A stretch of 64,000 nt of DNA from Halohasta litchfieldiae (GCF_002788215.1 NZ_CP024845.1:2232001-2296000); one strand, 5' to 3'. Counted from the stretch's first letter, positions 9,690 to 19,100 are shown. The notes: generated by a model from the letters alone, not told the origin. Translations and numbers: made by a program.

Positions 9690-10862
9690 CTAGACAATCG
9701 GGTCCAGCTCATTGTCATCGTCGGTGATTAGCGACGTGATCTCCTCCTCACGGACCGCATCGAGTTCGGCGATCTTGTTCTGAGCGTCGACGGCCTGATT
9801 CTGGATCTCCTTGATCCGAGGCGTCTCGGTGACGTTCGACAGCAGGACGACTGCCGCAAGCGTATCCGAATCCTCGCGGGGATCGTCACCCGCCAGCACT
9901 TCGACCGTATCGGCCTCCTGTTCGAGCCACTCGCGGGCGGATTCGATCCCCTTGCGGGAGATCATCGACGACGGTCCAGCGAAAATAATCAACGCCCGGT
10001 CGGCACTTGAGACCTCGCAGGGAAGCGTCAGCCGTGAGTTGACCGCTCGACGGACGAGCCCCTTGATTTTGGCCGCATCCATCGAGTTGATCTCTTCGTC
10101 TTTGTCCTTGGTTTTGTACTTCGAGAGCAGCCCGTCCGGTTTGTCGAGATCGCTCGATGCGTAGCCAATCGAGGAGACGCCGCCAGTGTCGAGCGTTCGC
10201 ATGATGTCGCTCGAATCCATCGCGTTCTCACCGACATCCGAATCGTCGACCTCACCCGCCGCCAGCAGGGTGACGATTCGCGTGGCAAGCTCCCGGTTCA
10301 TCTGTTCGTACCCCTCTTCGACGGTCTGGCCGCGGGAGCGCCAGGCGTCGTTGTCGAAGGCGATGAAGTTGTCGACCTTCGTGACAAACGACTGGAGCGA
10401 CCGCGCAGCGTTGAGCGCCGGTCGACCACCCTCGTACTCGCCCGGCAAGACACCGAGTCCGTACACCGGCTCGTCGTACATTTTCTGGAGTTCGTCGATC
10501 ACGACGGGGCCGGCTCCGCTGCCGGTGCCGCCGCCGAGTCCCGCGGCGACGAGAATCGCGTCGACCTCGTGGATCTCGACGTCGTCGAACACCCGCCGGA
10601 TCTCGTCGATGTCGTTTTTGGCGACCTCCGCGCCGACCTCACCGTCGCCGCCGACGCCGTGGCCCTTGGCCTTCTGGTGAGTGTCACCGATCAGGACGCG
10701 GCGGTCCTCCGGGACGTACTTCGGTTTTGCGAGATCTGTCCGGGCGGTGTTGATGACCATCACGTGTCGACACAGATCACGACCGGTCTCGTTTTCGAAT
10801 TCGAGCATTCGGTCGATGATCTTGCTGCCAGCGTTACCGACGCCAATTGTTGCGAGTTTCAT
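9690..10862 (-). CDS. CetZ-family tubulin-like GTPase
   Basis: This is a 390-residue CetZ protein. I place the start at 10862 (MKLATIGVGNAGSKIID), so that the nucleotide-binding loop sits at the extreme N-terminus as in other CetZs. An in-frame ATG 27 codons upstream would add an unlikely tail. The tubulin signature GGGTGSG is at 110-116, and the T7-loop acid E191 is present. CetZ proteins form cytoskeletal filaments that control rod development and motility. It is the first gene of a two-gene tandem with the variant CetZ downstream. I cannot assign a CetZ number. Confidence 0.88.
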   Translation of the reverse strand: MKLATIGVGNAGSKIIDRMLEFENETGRDLCRHVMVINTARTDLAKPKYVPEDRRVLIGDTHQKAKGHGVGGDGEVGAEVAKNDIDEIRRVFDDVEIHEVDAILVAAGLGGGTGSGAGPVVIDELQKMYDEPVYGLGVLPGEYEGGRPALNAARSLQSFVTKVDNFIAFDNDAWRSRGQTVEEGYEQMNRELATRIVTLLAAGEVDDSDVGENAMDSSDIMRTLDTGGVSSIGYASSDLDKPDGLLSKYKTKDKDEEINSMDAAKIKGLVRRAVNSRLTLPCEVSSADRALIIFAGPSSMISRKGIESAREWLEQEADTVEVLAGDDPREDSDTLAAVVLLSNVTETPRIKEIQNQAVDAQNKIAELDAVREEEITSLITDDDNELDPIV

Positions 10863-11106
10863 AATTGAGTTCTCCGATTGGAGGGAGTGGGGGACGACGA
10901 CTGAAATACTTCTTGCCCGTGACTGTCCGTTCGACCTGACCAAATTGAGATCATAATCTTTACTGACTGTTTAGCAGCCACGCATATTAACGTATGTCAG
11001 ACATGCTGAGGTCCACGGTCGCCTGAATTCCCCAGATCGGTCTCCACCCGCCATCGACCGCTGTGTCGAGGGCGAACTACTTGTGGGGTGATCGACAACT
11101 GGCCGT

Positions 11107-12285
11107 ATGGATCCGGATCTGTCCCGCCTCGATTCCCATCTCTCGGCGCTCGGAGTCGACGCCTACCTCATTGATGCCGCTAGCAGCGATGCTAACCAAC
11201 GATATCTGTCGGGCTTCGATGCACCCGACCCCTTCCTCACGTGTTATACACCGACGACGCTCTCGCTGCTCGTCTCGGGACTGGAGTACGGGCGGGCGAA
11301 AACCGAGAGCCGTGCCGATCAGGTCAGACGCCACGCGGAGTACGACAGACGGGCGTTAGTCGACGACTACGGGCCGGTCGAAGCCGGCCACCGCGTCGCG
11401 GCGGCGTTTCTGTCCGACGCGGGCGTCGACAGCGTGGCGGTCCCCGAACGGTTCCCCGTCGGCACGGCCGACGGGCTCCGCGAACAGGGAGTCAGCGTGG
11501 TTGTCGACGCCGATGACGTACTGATCGATGTCCGGGCAGTCAAAACACCCACTGAACTCGACCACATCCGCGCCGCACAGCGGGCCAACGAGGCCGCGAT
11601 GGCGGCCGCCGAGGACCTGATCGGGCAGGCAACGGTCGACACCGACGGTCGACTGATTTATAAAGACGAGCCGGTGACGAGCGAGCGCGTCAAACAGGCT
11701 ATCGAGATCACGCTCTTGGAACACGGCTGTGGACTCGACGAGACCATCGTCGCCTGCGGTCAGCAGGCCGCCGATCCACACAACCGCGGGAGTGGCCCAC
11801 TGCAGGCTGGCGAACCGATTATCATTGATATCTTCCCCCGTAACAAGTCGACCAGCTACCACTCGGATATGACCCGCACCTTCTGCAAGGGTGAACCGAG
11901 CGAGACGCTCAGAGAATGGTACGACCTGACTGAGCAAGCCCTTGAAGCCGCGCTTGCTGCTGTCCACCCCGACAACACAGGCGCGGACGTGCATGCCGCC
12001 GCCTGCGAGGTCTACGAAGACGCCGGGCTGCCGACGTTTCGATCCGATCCCGAAACGGAGGTTGGCTTTATTCACAGCACTGGCCATGGTGTCGGCCTCG
12101 ATGTCCACGAGCGCCCGCGACTGAGCACCGACGGTGGCGACCTCACAGCCGGACAGGTGATCACTGTCGAACCAGGGCTGTACGATCCTAAGGTTGGTGG
12201 CGTTCGAATTGAGGATATCGTGATTGTGACTGAGGATGGTTACGAGAACATCACCAACTACCCGGTTGCGTTAGTCGTCGACTAA
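11107..12285 (+). CDS. M24 family metallopeptidase (Xaa-Pro dipeptidase-like)
   Basis: This is a 392-residue protein in two parts: a creatinase-like N-terminal domain (about 1-140) and a pita-bread catalytic domain (about 150-390). Metal ligands of the M24 family can be read as IIIDIFPRN and DMTRTF (two Asp), [13 protein letters not shown] (His) and two Glu in VEPGLYD and RIEDIVIV. The second domain starts at [13 protein letters not shown], as in proline peptidases. The likely role is release of N-terminal residues next to proline, in the cytoplasm. It is monocistronic. Confidence 0.87.
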   Translation: MDPDLSRLDSHLSALGVDAYLIDAASSDANQRYLSGFDAPDPFLTCYTPTTLSLLVSGLEYGRAKTESRADQVRRHAEYDRRALVDDYGPVEAGHRVAAAFLSDAGVDSVAVPERFPVGTADGLREQGVSVVVDADDVLIDVRAVKTPTELDHIRAAQRANEAAMAAAEDLIGQATVDTDGRLIYKDEPVTSERVKQAIEITLLEHGCGLDETIVACGQQAADPHNRGSGPLQAGEPIIIDIFPRNKSTSYHSDMTRTFCKGEPSETLREWYDLTEQALEAALAAVHPDNTGADVHAAACEVYEDAGLPTFRSDPETEVGFIHSTGHGVGLDVHERPRLSTDGGDLTAGQVITVEPGLYDPKVGGVRIEDIVIVTEDGYENITNYPVALVVD

Positions 12286-12449
12286 CCTATCGTCTGTCCG
12301 GATGTTCGACGCCGAATTCTGATCGTCAGTACACTGGCTGTATACATGCCGTCGGGTAGCGATATGAAAAATCGTCTGTCGCTGATGAAAATATAATATC
12401 TGATAATGGCAAGCTAACGTATAATATGCCGAATCCGTAATTCGATTCC

Positions 12450-13979
12450 ATGTCACAGGGTAATGCTGAGGGGTCTCTCCGGGACGATGAGGCTGATCAA
12501 GACACCCTTGGCGGTCGACAGTCCACGGATGAAGACATCGATATCGATACCGACGCGTTGTTGGATACACTCCCACAGCCGGCTTTTATTATCGATACCC
12601 AGCACCGAATCATCGGTTGGAACCGCGAAATGGAGGTACTGACGGGGATCGCCCGCGAGGAGGTGCTGGGCGATGACGACACGGCGAAGTTCTTCCGTGA
12701 CGACCGAACCCAAACACTCGCCAACGCGGTCGTCGACAACCCCGATGCCGCCGACGAGACGTTCGGTGCCGACCGCTCCGGGCGGGATCAGCGGGCCTAC
12801 GAGGTCGAACAGGAGATGGACAACGCCAACGGCGAGACACTACACGTCCACTCGGTAGCGACACCGATCACCCAAGCCGGGAAGTTACAGGGCGTGATGC
12901 AGCTCATTCAGGACAACACAGAGGTTATTCGCCGCCGGGAGGCGATGGGAAACCTCGTCGAAGAAGTCGCCGACACCGCCCAAGATCTCGAAGACGGTCG
13001 ACTCGGCGCCCGTGTTAGATACACCGACAGCCACGATTTGCTGGACGACAACGTCTTGGAAATCACTGATGCGATCAACACCGTCGCCGACTCGACCCAG
13101 ACGATGGTCCAGGGGCTCGTCAGCGAGGTCGAGGAGCTGTCGGCGGCCGCCTCACAGATCGCCACCGGAGCCACTCAGATCAACGAGGAGGTGGGCGATC
13201 AAAACCGCTCGCTCCGTCAGGTCAGCGACGAGATGCAGAACCTCAGCGCAACCATGGAAGAGGTCGCAGCCACCTCCGATCAGGTCGACGAGGCGGCCCA
13301 CCGCGCCGAGCAGGCCGCCGAACAGGGCGCAGAGGCCGGGGAAAGTGCCCAAGGCCAAATGGAGGAGGTCGTCGCCTCAACCGAAAAACTCGTCGGAACA
13401 GTCGAACAGCTCGAATCCCGGATGGACGCGATCAGCGAGGTCGTCGAAGTGATCGCAGATATCGCCGACCAGACCAATATCCTCGCGCTCAACGCCAACA
13501 TCGAGGCTGCCCGTGCCGACGAATCCGGCGACGGCTTTGCGGTCGTCGCCGATGAGGTCAAAAGTCTTGCAGAGGATACGAAAGAAAACGCCGACGAGAT
13601 TTCGGAACTCATCGACGAGATTCAACACCAGACCCGCGAGACTGCCGAAGTCTCCGAGACGACAAACAGCCGCGTCCGAAGTGCCAACGAGGAGATCTCG
13701 GGCGTACTCGACTCACTGTCGGATATCGTTGCTGCCTCCCAAGAGGCCGCGCAAGGAATCTCCGAAGTCGCCGACACCAACGACGATCAGGCGGCTTCGC
13801 TCGAAGAGATCACCGCCACCGCCGAGAAGGTCGCCGGGCAGGCCGAAGAGATCGAAGACGGGATCGGTGAGATCACTGCTGGGGCTGCCGAACAGCGCGA
13901 TGCTATCGACGATATGGTCGACTACCTCGACGAGTTGGTCGACGCCGATGCTGTCGACCGATCCGATCGCAACGCATAG
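12450..13979 (+). CDS. soluble haloarchaeal transducer (PAS + methyl-accepting domain)
   Basis: This 509-residue protein has no membrane helix. Residues about 30-140 form a PAS sensor domain (FIIDTQHRIIGWNREME opens it). A HAMP-like helical linker follows at about 155-215. The rest is a long coiled-coil signalling domain whose hairpin tip reads ADQTNILALNANIEAARA, the CheA/CheW-contact region of methyl-accepting chemotaxis proteins. Runs rich in Glu, Gln and Ala on both sides are possible methylation sites. It should report a cytoplasmic signal, possibly redox or light related, to the Che system. The cue cannot be told. It is convergent with cobD. Confidence 0.9.
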   Translation: MSQGNAEGSLRDDEADQDTLGGRQSTDEDIDIDTDALLDTLPQPAFIIDTQHRIIGWNREMEVLTGIAREEVLGDDDTAKFFRDDRTQTLANAVVDNPDAADETFGADRSGRDQRAYEVEQEMDNANGETLHVHSVATPITQAGKLQGVMQLIQDNTEVIRRREAMGNLVEEVADTAQDLEDGRLGARVRYTDSHDLLDDNVLEITDAINTVADSTQTMVQGLVSEVEELSAAASQIATGATQINEEVGDQNRSLRQVSDEMQNLSATMEEVAATSDQVDEAAHRAEQAAEQGAEAGESAQGQMEEVVASTEKLVGTVEQLESRMDAISEVVEVIADIADQTNILALNANIEAARADESGDGFAVVADEVKSLAEDTKENADEISELIDEIQHQTRETAEVSETTNSRVRSANEEISGVLDSLSDIVAASQEAAQGISEVADTNDDQAASLEEITATAEKVAGQAEEIEDGIGEITAGAAEQRDAIDDMVDYLDELVDADAVDRSDRNA

Positions 13980-13993
13980 ACCGCATAGACTGC

Positions 13994-14998
13994 TTAGACG
14001 CCGAGTGCGTCGAGCAGGGTGTCGTTTTCGTGGGGTCGTTTAATCGCAACCCGAACGTGGGAGTCGAGCCCGCGGAACGTGGTCGCATCGCGGATGACGA
14101 CCCCGTTTGATCGGGCCTGGTCGATGACCTCTTTGACCGGTCGGTCGGTCTCCAACAGCAGGAACGGTGCCGTCGAGTCGGTGACATCGAACGCCGTCGA
14201 GAGCCGGTCGACCATCCGTTCGCGCTCCGAGCGGACGCGCTGGCGGGTCTCGTCGACGAACTCGGTCTCGCCCAGACAGTGGGCACCAACCGCCGCGGCG
14301 GGCGTGCTCAGTGTCCACGAGATCCGGGCGACATCGAGTCGATCTCGAAGCTGTCCGGTAGCGACCAAAAAGCCGGCCCGAAGTCCCGGTAGCCCGAAGA
14401 TTTTCGTCAGCGAGCGGGCGACGACGACACCTTCGACGCCCGCCATCGATGGCTGGTCGGTGAAATCCAGAAACGCCTCGTCGACCAACAGCGTCGTTCC
14501 GGCGTTCCGGCAGCGATCAGCCAGCCCATGCAGCGCGGTCGGCGAATAGCTCTCGCCGGTCGGGTTGTTCGGATTGCAGACGACGACCACCTCGTGTGGG
14601 GTGGGGTCGACCTCGGTGATTGCGTCGTGGTCGACGAACGTCGGCTCGCCGCCCTGGAGCTGTACTTCCTTGGCATACTCGCCGAAACTCGGTGACGGGA
14701 TGGCGACGCTGTCGCCGCTGTCGAGGACGACCGACAACAGGAGCCGTATCCCGGCAAGCCCGCCTGCGGCGGGGATGATTTGTGTGCCACTAACACCGGT
14801 GTACTCAGCAGCGGCGGCGCGGAACTCACAGTAGTCGTCGACTGGGTACCGACGAGCTGCCGAAAACGCCGACTCGTAGACCGACACGGTCCCTGCGGGA
14901 GAAACAGGGTTCGTGTTCGCGCTGAAGTCGAGTAACTGCGGGTCCGACGCACCACCGTGCGGAACACGGTCGAGTGCATCAAGCATCTGGGGGTCCAT
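13994..14998 (-). CDS. cobD: L-threonine-O-3-phosphate decarboxylase (aminotransferase fold)
   Basis: This is a 334-residue PLP enzyme of the class I/II aminotransferase fold, close to histidinol-phosphate aminotransferase. The segment ARSLTKIFGLPGLRAGF carries the PLP lysine, VVCNPNNPTG is the cofactor-binding loop, and VDEAFLDF carries the aspartate. Alone it could be HisC. Its position directly behind cobY, cobS and cbiB points to CobD, which makes (R)-1-amino-2-propanol phosphate for the cobamide nucleotide loop. It is the last gene of the five-gene operon, 91 bp after cobY. Confidence 0.82.
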   Translation of the reverse strand: MDPQMLDALDRVPHGGASDPQLLDFSANTNPVSPAGTVSVYESAFSAARRYPVDDYCEFRAAAAEYTGVSGTQIIPAAGGLAGIRLLLSVVLDSGDSVAIPSPSFGEYAKEVQLQGGEPTFVDHDAITEVDPTPHEVVVVCNPNNPTGESYSPTALHGLADRCRNAGTTLLVDEAFLDFTDQPSMAGVEGVVVARSLTKIFGLPGLRAGFLVATGQLRDRLDVARISWTLSTPAAAVGAHCLGETEFVDETRQRVRSERERMVDRLSTAFDVTDSTAPFLLLETDRPVKEVIDQARSNGVVIRDATTFRGLDSHVRVAIKRPHENDTLLDALGV

Positions 14999-15089
14999 AC
15001 GAAGGTAAACAAGGGTATCTCCCTAAATTATGTTTCTATTAACATCGAAATCTGCCGTTTCTGATGACAAAATCAAATCCCTGCAGATA

Positions 15090-15680
15090 CTATTGTAAAT
15101 GTTTAAATAGTTTCTCGGCACGTTGGAGGTCTGCCGGGTGATTAACATTGAGTGCCAGCCGCTCGGTCTCCCAGACAACCTGTCGACTCTTCTTATCGCC
15201 GACGACGTTCAGCCCTGATGGAACCACTGTCTCACCATCGTGGTCGACGGTCGTATCGGCACTGGCTCCCACCGATTCAACAAGCGATAGCGGCACACAA
15301 ACAGCCAGTGACTCCCCGTCGGCCGTCTCGACAGCGCGGTCGACGATCTCTCCGGTCAACAGCGGGAGGTCAGCTGTGACGGTGACTGTGGGTGTTTCCA
15401 TCGTCTCCAATGCGGCCGTGAGATCCGTGACGTACCCCTCGCCCGCCGTTTCGATGACCCGCACATCCGCACAGCCAGTGAGCCGAGCGGCCGTCGACGG
15501 CGTCTCAGGAGACACGGCGGCCACGATTTCCGAGACACGGCTCTCATGGAGTGCGCTCACGACGCGGTCGACCATCGGTCGGCCGTCGACCTCGACCAGT
15601 GGCTTTTCAGTGTCGCCGACGGCTGGACGAAGCCGCGTTCCTTGGCCGCCACACATGAGTAGTGCGTCCATAACTACCAT
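15090..15680 (-). CDS. cobY: GTP:adenosylcobinamide-phosphate guanylyltransferase, archaeal type
   Basis: This is a 196-residue nucleotidyltransferase. The N-terminus LLMCGGQGTRLRP is the nucleotide-binding signature and KPLVEVDGRPMVDRV follows, as in the MobA/GlmU fold. CobY replaces bacterial CobU in archaea and activates adenosylcobinamide phosphate to its GDP form, the substrate of CobS. The start at 15680 has a second in-frame ATG three codons later (15671), which fits the family better. It lies 13 bp downstream of cobS in the cobamide operon. Confidence 0.9.
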   Translation of the reverse strand: MVVMDALLMCGGQGTRLRPAVGDTEKPLVEVDGRPMVDRVVSALHESRVSEIVAAVSPETPSTAARLTGCADVRVIETAGEGYVTDLTAALETMETPTVTVTADLPLLTGEIVDRAVETADGESLAVCVPLSLVESVGASADTTVDHDGETVVPSGLNVVGDKKSRQVVWETERLALNVNHPADLQRAEKLFKHLQ

Positions 15681-15693
15681 CCTCCAGTCGCGC

Positions 15694-16455
15694 TCACAAC
15701 AAGATCCATAGAGTGACCCCCAGATGAAGTCCGACCGCGCGGGCGATTTCGTTCGTTGCGCCGATCACGTCACCATTGACACCACCGAGTGTCGCGTGGC
15801 CCCACGTCAGCATCACCGCCCCGACCAGTGGTCCGGCGGCGACGGCTCCGAGGAGCGCGACCGTCGACCCAGTGGGGGCCACCAAGATGGCTGGAACGGC
15901 GACCAGTACTGCTGGCCCGTAGGCCGACCGGTCGAGTCGACCGACGAGTTGGGAGCCAAGTCCCTCGTGGGCCGGTCGACCGTAACAGATGACAAGCACC
16001 ATGCCGAGTTTTGCGCCGACCTCGGCGGCGACCACGAGCCGGAACGCCGTCATCGAACTGCTCCCCGCAAAGCCGAGCGCGCCAAGCGTCAGGGCGATCA
16101 GCGTCACCCCGAGCAGCAACATCCCGCCGACGCCGGTCGCCGAATCCTTCAGCACCTCCCGTCGACGTTCCGGGTCGCCATGGACTGCCATCGCATCGCC
16201 GACATCGGCCAGCCCATCGGCGTGGGTGATTCCTGACAATCCGTAGAGGACGACGAGGTAGACCGCGACTAACGTCGTCGGTTGAAGTGGGAGGAAAAAG
16301 GCCAATCCGGCGACCCCGCCGACGAGGTAGCCGACCAGCGGAATCGTGTACGCACTCTCACGGAACGCGTTCCACTCGGCTTCTCCGCCGCCGACCGGCA
16401 GCCGTGTGAGAAAGGCAACTGCCCCTCTGATCGCCGCCACCGGGTTCTCAAACAA
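15694..16455 (-). CDS. cobS: adenosylcobinamide-GDP ribazoletransferase (cobalamin synthase)
   Basis: This is a 253-residue integral membrane protein with about six hydrophobic segments. It has the CobS-type motif around HADGLADVGDAMAVHGD (Mg-binding acids) and an opening FLTRLPVGG. It joins AdoCbi-GDP with alpha-ribazole phosphate to make cobamide in the membrane. The coding region overlaps the end of cbiB by 8 bp, indicating translational coupling. Length and topology are normal. Confidence 0.93.
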   Translation of the reverse strand: MFENPVAAIRGAVAFLTRLPVGGGEAEWNAFRESAYTIPLVGYLVGGVAGLAFFLPLQPTTLVAVYLVVLYGLSGITHADGLADVGDAMAVHGDPERRREVLKDSATGVGGMLLLGVTLIALTLGALGFAGSSSMTAFRLVVAAEVGAKLGMVLVICYGRPAHEGLGSQLVGRLDRSAYGPAVLVAVPAILVAPTGSTVALLGAVAAGPLVGAVMLTWGHATLGGVNGDVIGATNEIARAVGLHLGVTLWILL

Positions 16456-17383
16456 GCAGGATCACCGCCCACGCGAGAAACACCAGCCAGCCAGCGCGGT
16501 CGACGATGTCGACGCCCTGCTTGGCTTCGGCGACCGTTGGCAGTTCGGCCACCGAGTTCAGCGTGTAGGTGTCGGGTTTTTCGAGCCGGACGTGGAGTGC
16601 AGCCGCCAGCGTCGCCATCGGCCAGCCGGCGTTCGGTGAGGTCGGGGTCCGTGCCCAGCGTCGACCGGTCGACAGCGGATCTGGGCTCTTCACCGCAGCC
16701 GCGATGAACAGCGCGGTGAGCCGGGCGGGAAGCCACATCACCAGATCATCGAGCTTTGCGCTTGCCCACCCAACTGGCTTCGAGTGGTAGCCGACCATCG
16801 AATCCATCGTGTTGACCGCCTTCACCCACGCGGCGGCCGCCGTCGCAATCGGCAGGATGGGGACGGACAACCCGCCCGCAGAGATGGCGACAACAGCCAG
16901 TCCGAAGGCCGTAATCGGGGCAACCAGCCCATCAGCAAGGTTCTCGGCCGCGCTCTCGGCGGCCGCACTCCGGACCAGTTCAGGCGACAGCGCACTCGCG
17001 TCGCGGCCCGCCAATGCTCGGAGTTCATCTCGCGCACGCGGGAGATCGGTTGCTGACAGCGAGATCACATCGCGGGCGGTCTCGGTCAGTAGGCGGAGAC
17101 TAACTGACGAAAACAGGACGGTTGCGGCGACCCCAGCACCAGCTACCGGATGAACGAGTCCGGCGATCCAGACCGTAACTGCGACGCTTGTTGCGGCCAG
17201 CAGTGGCAGTCCAACTGCCGCCAGTGTTCCGACTGCTCGCGGCGACGACCACTGTCGGTCGACCGGTCCGACGAGTCGACCGAACCAGACAACCGGGTGG
17301 ATGCGAGCCGGTAGTTCGCCAGCCAGCCGATCAGCGATGGCCACCGCAACCACGACTGCGGCGGCAGTTACTGCCATCGACAT
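16448..17383 (-). CDS. cbiB: adenosylcobinamide-phosphate synthase
   Basis: This is a 311-residue membrane protein. The N-terminal region carries RIHPVVWFGRLVG, the typical CbiB start. Further motifs are SAAAESAAENLADGLVAPI and VNTMDSMVGYHS, all conserved in the family. It attaches aminopropanol phosphate, the product of CobD, to adenosylcobyric acid. It overlaps cobS by 8 bp and starts 4 bp after the upstream HAD gene, so the three are almost certainly one transcript. Confidence 0.94.
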   Translation of the reverse strand: MSMAVTAAAVVVAVAIADRLAGELPARIHPVVWFGRLVGPVDRQWSSPRAVGTLAAVGLPLLAATSVAVTVWIAGLVHPVAGAGVAATVLFSSVSLRLLTETARDVISLSATDLPRARDELRALAGRDASALSPELVRSAAAESAAENLADGLVAPITAFGLAVVAISAGGLSVPILPIATAAAAWVKAVNTMDSMVGYHSKPVGWASAKLDDLVMWLPARLTALFIAAAVKSPDPLSTGRRWARTPTSPNAGWPMATLAAALHVRLEKPDTYTLNSVAELPTVAEAKQGVDIVDRAGWLVFLAWAVILLV

Positions 17384-17387
17384 CCTC

Positions 17388-18029
17388 TCATGCCGTCGAC
17401 ACCTCGCTGAATCGCTCAGGAAGCTGTGACAGTGGGGTCTCGCTTACGTCAATGAACGTGCCGCCAACAGCCTCGATTCCGCCGTCGGTCGCAGGTGTAT
17501 CGCCGACATAGATGAGTCGGTCGACGGGAACCGAGAGCTGTCTCCCAATCGTTTCGAACGCCCGCCGGTCGGGTTTCCGCCAGCCGCAGGCGACACTGGA
17601 GACGATCTGATCAAAGGCGTCGCGCGACAGATCTGAGCGGATCAGTGTCCGGCCCACCAGCTCAGGAACCGAGCAGTTCGACAGCAGGCCGACCGGGCCG
17701 TATGCGTGGGCCGCCTCGACTGCGTCGACTGCGCCGGGCCGGGTTGCAACGCTCGGGTCAAAGGCGTCGACGACTGCTCTGCGGGCCGCATTATCCGTCG
17801 GCTTGACGCCCCGGCTGGCGAGGGCGGCGCTGACGTGGGCCGGAAGCGGGACCTCCGCGCCCTCGGGCGCATCGATATGAGGTTCGGTGTAGGCGTCTGC
17901 CCAGTCATCGGGGACCGCAACACCGCGCTGTTCCAGTGCGTCGGCGACTGCGAGGGCCGGCTCCTCGGGTTGGTCGGCGTCGACGAGTGTGCCGAACAGA
18001 TCGAAACAGATGGCGACGGTGGAACTCAC
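17388..18029 (-). CDS. HAD hydrolase heading the cobamide operon
   Basis: This is a 213-residue HAD phosphatase. I place the start at GTG (18029), giving MSSTVAICFDLFGTLVDAD with the catalytic Asp pair position in FDLFGTL. A much longer open frame continues upstream only because high GC suppresses stops; that part is Arg/Ser/Thr-rich and antisense to aIF2-beta. Later motifs are LLSNCS (motif II), WRKPDRRAFE (motif III lysine) and YVGDTPATD. Its tight spacing (4 bp) with cbiB suggests a step in cobamide synthesis, for example removal of a phosphate from alpha-ribazole phosphate or cobalamin phosphate. This is inference. Confidence 0.78.
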   Translation of the reverse strand: MSSTVAICFDLFGTLVDADQPEEPALAVADALEQRGVAVPDDWADAYTEPHIDAPEGAEVPLPAHVSAALASRGVKPTDNAARRAVVDAFDPSVATRPGAVDAVEAAHAYGPVGLLSNCSVPELVGRTLIRSDLSRDAFDQIVSSVACGWRKPDRRAFETIGRQLSVPVDRLIYVGDTPATDGGIEAVGGTFIDVSETPLSQLPERFSEVSTA

Positions 18030-18126
18030 TGTGAGAGGATACGCCACCAGCGGTTTGAAAACACCGATCCGCGCGGTGGTCGTCGGTGGACGCTGTCGAC
18101 CGGAAATCAGGGTTGGTACCGGAAAA

Positions 18127-18735
18127 TCAGGCGAGCCGCGCGAACGCGAGTGTGCCGCTGACGTTGTTGATGTAGATCTCGACTTGATCGCCTTCCTCCG
18201 CACCGGGGACGAAGATCGTGTACTTGCCGCGCTCGGCGACACCGTCGCCTTTGCGGCCGGTGCCGGTGATCTCGACCTCGTAGGTCTCGCCTTCTTCGAT
18301 ATCTGGCGTCTCGGTGTGGTCGTCGGTACGGCGGCGTTTGGCGACCGGGCGGAACGCGCCACAGGCCTCACACCGGAGCATCTGGGTCCGGTTTTCGGTG
18401 ACGAGTTTGGTGTCGGGAAGGCCACACTCCGAACAGGTGACGTATTCGGCGATGTATGACTCGATGGCCGCATCGAGTTCGGTCGACGAAAACGAGCCGT
18501 TGTAGCGCGCTCGGCCGTCCTCGTACTGTCCGGCCGTGCCGAGTTCCTGCTGGATCGTACTGTGGAGGTGCTCTGGATCACGGTCCAGCGCATCAGCGAC
18601 TGTCGAGAGGTTCGTCAGCCGCGTAAACGCACCGTCCTTCTGGGCCTCAGCCTCGGGGATATCCAGCCGCTCGTCGGAGCCACCGAGGTCCGGCAGATCC
18701 TCGATTGCTCGATCAAGGTTCGATTCGTAGTCCAT
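18127..18735 (-). CDS. translation initiation factor aIF2, beta subunit
   Basis: This is a 202-residue protein. The start at 18735 gives MDYESNLDRAIEDLPDL. An earlier in-frame ATG is less likely. The core alpha-beta domain (about 20-100) is followed by a zinc ribbon, with two CxxC pairs in VTCSECG and LRCEACG. From about residue 145 comes a TRAM domain (GETYEVEITGTGRKGDGVA), as in haloarchaeal aIF2-beta. It is part of the heterotrimer that brings initiator tRNA to the small ribosomal subunit. Identification is firm. Confidence 0.95.
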   Translation of the reverse strand: MDYESNLDRAIEDLPDLGGSDERLDIPEAEAQKDGAFTRLTNLSTVADALDRDPEHLHSTIQQELGTAGQYEDGRARYNGSFSSTELDAAIESYIAEYVTCSECGLPDTKLVTENRTQMLRCEACGAFRPVAKRRRTDDHTETPDIEEGETYEVEITGTGRKGDGVAERGKYTIFVPGAEEGDQVEIYINNVSGTLAFARLA

Positions 18736-18873
18736 ATGTGTCTGTCGGGGTGCCGGGGCTAAATGGCTTGCCAACTCCCTGTGGGTTTGTCAACATGATT
18801 CAGCCGACTGTCTCTTGGCGGACGATCCAACTCCTCGGGTGTCGACTCGGTGGGTCGACTTGGTGTAAACAAA

Positions 18874-18934
18874 TCCGCTCCCCGAATTGAACTCACTCAC
18901 TTCCCTGCGGTCGTTCGCTGCTCAATTCGGGCCG
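18874..18934. repeat. partial copy of tRNA-Tyr 3' end with inverted copy
   Basis: The sequence at 18874-18892 repeats the 3' end of the tRNA-Tyr gene (19027-19047) except for a two-base deletion. About 30 bp further on is an inverted copy of CCCGAATTGA (TCAATTCGGG), so the two could pair as a hairpin. This may be the scar of an integration at the tRNA 3' end or a downstream processing element. Confidence 0.5.
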
Positions 18935-19026
18935 GGAGAGATTTTTCACTACTCCCGTTGGTCGTAGGAAAAGCTCGCGGCGGTGCCGCTCGCTATCGAG
19001 ATTTTCACTTCGTTCAAATCTCGCAG

Positions 19027-19100
19027 TCCGCCCTCCCCGAATTGAACGGGGGACAAGTCGATCTACAGTCGACTGCTCTACCAGGCTGAGCTAAGGGCGG
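19027..19100 (-). tRNA. tRNA-Tyr (anticodon GUA)
   Basis: Read on the minus strand, 74 bases fold into a full cloverleaf: acceptor stem CCGCCCU/AGGGCGG, D-arm GCUC...GAGC, anticodon stem GUCGA/UCGAC with loop CUGUAGA and anticodon GUA, T-arm CCCCG UUCAAUU CGGGG, and discriminator A. There is no intron and CCA is not encoded. The C1-G72 pair is the identity element of archaeal tRNA-Tyr. Confidence 0.95.

Noticed and set aside
18030-18593. Long N-terminal extension of the HAD gene at 17388
   Set aside because: The extension is Arg/Ser/Thr-rich and runs opposite or over aIF2-beta in another frame; the HAD catalytic motif begins right after the GTG at 18029.
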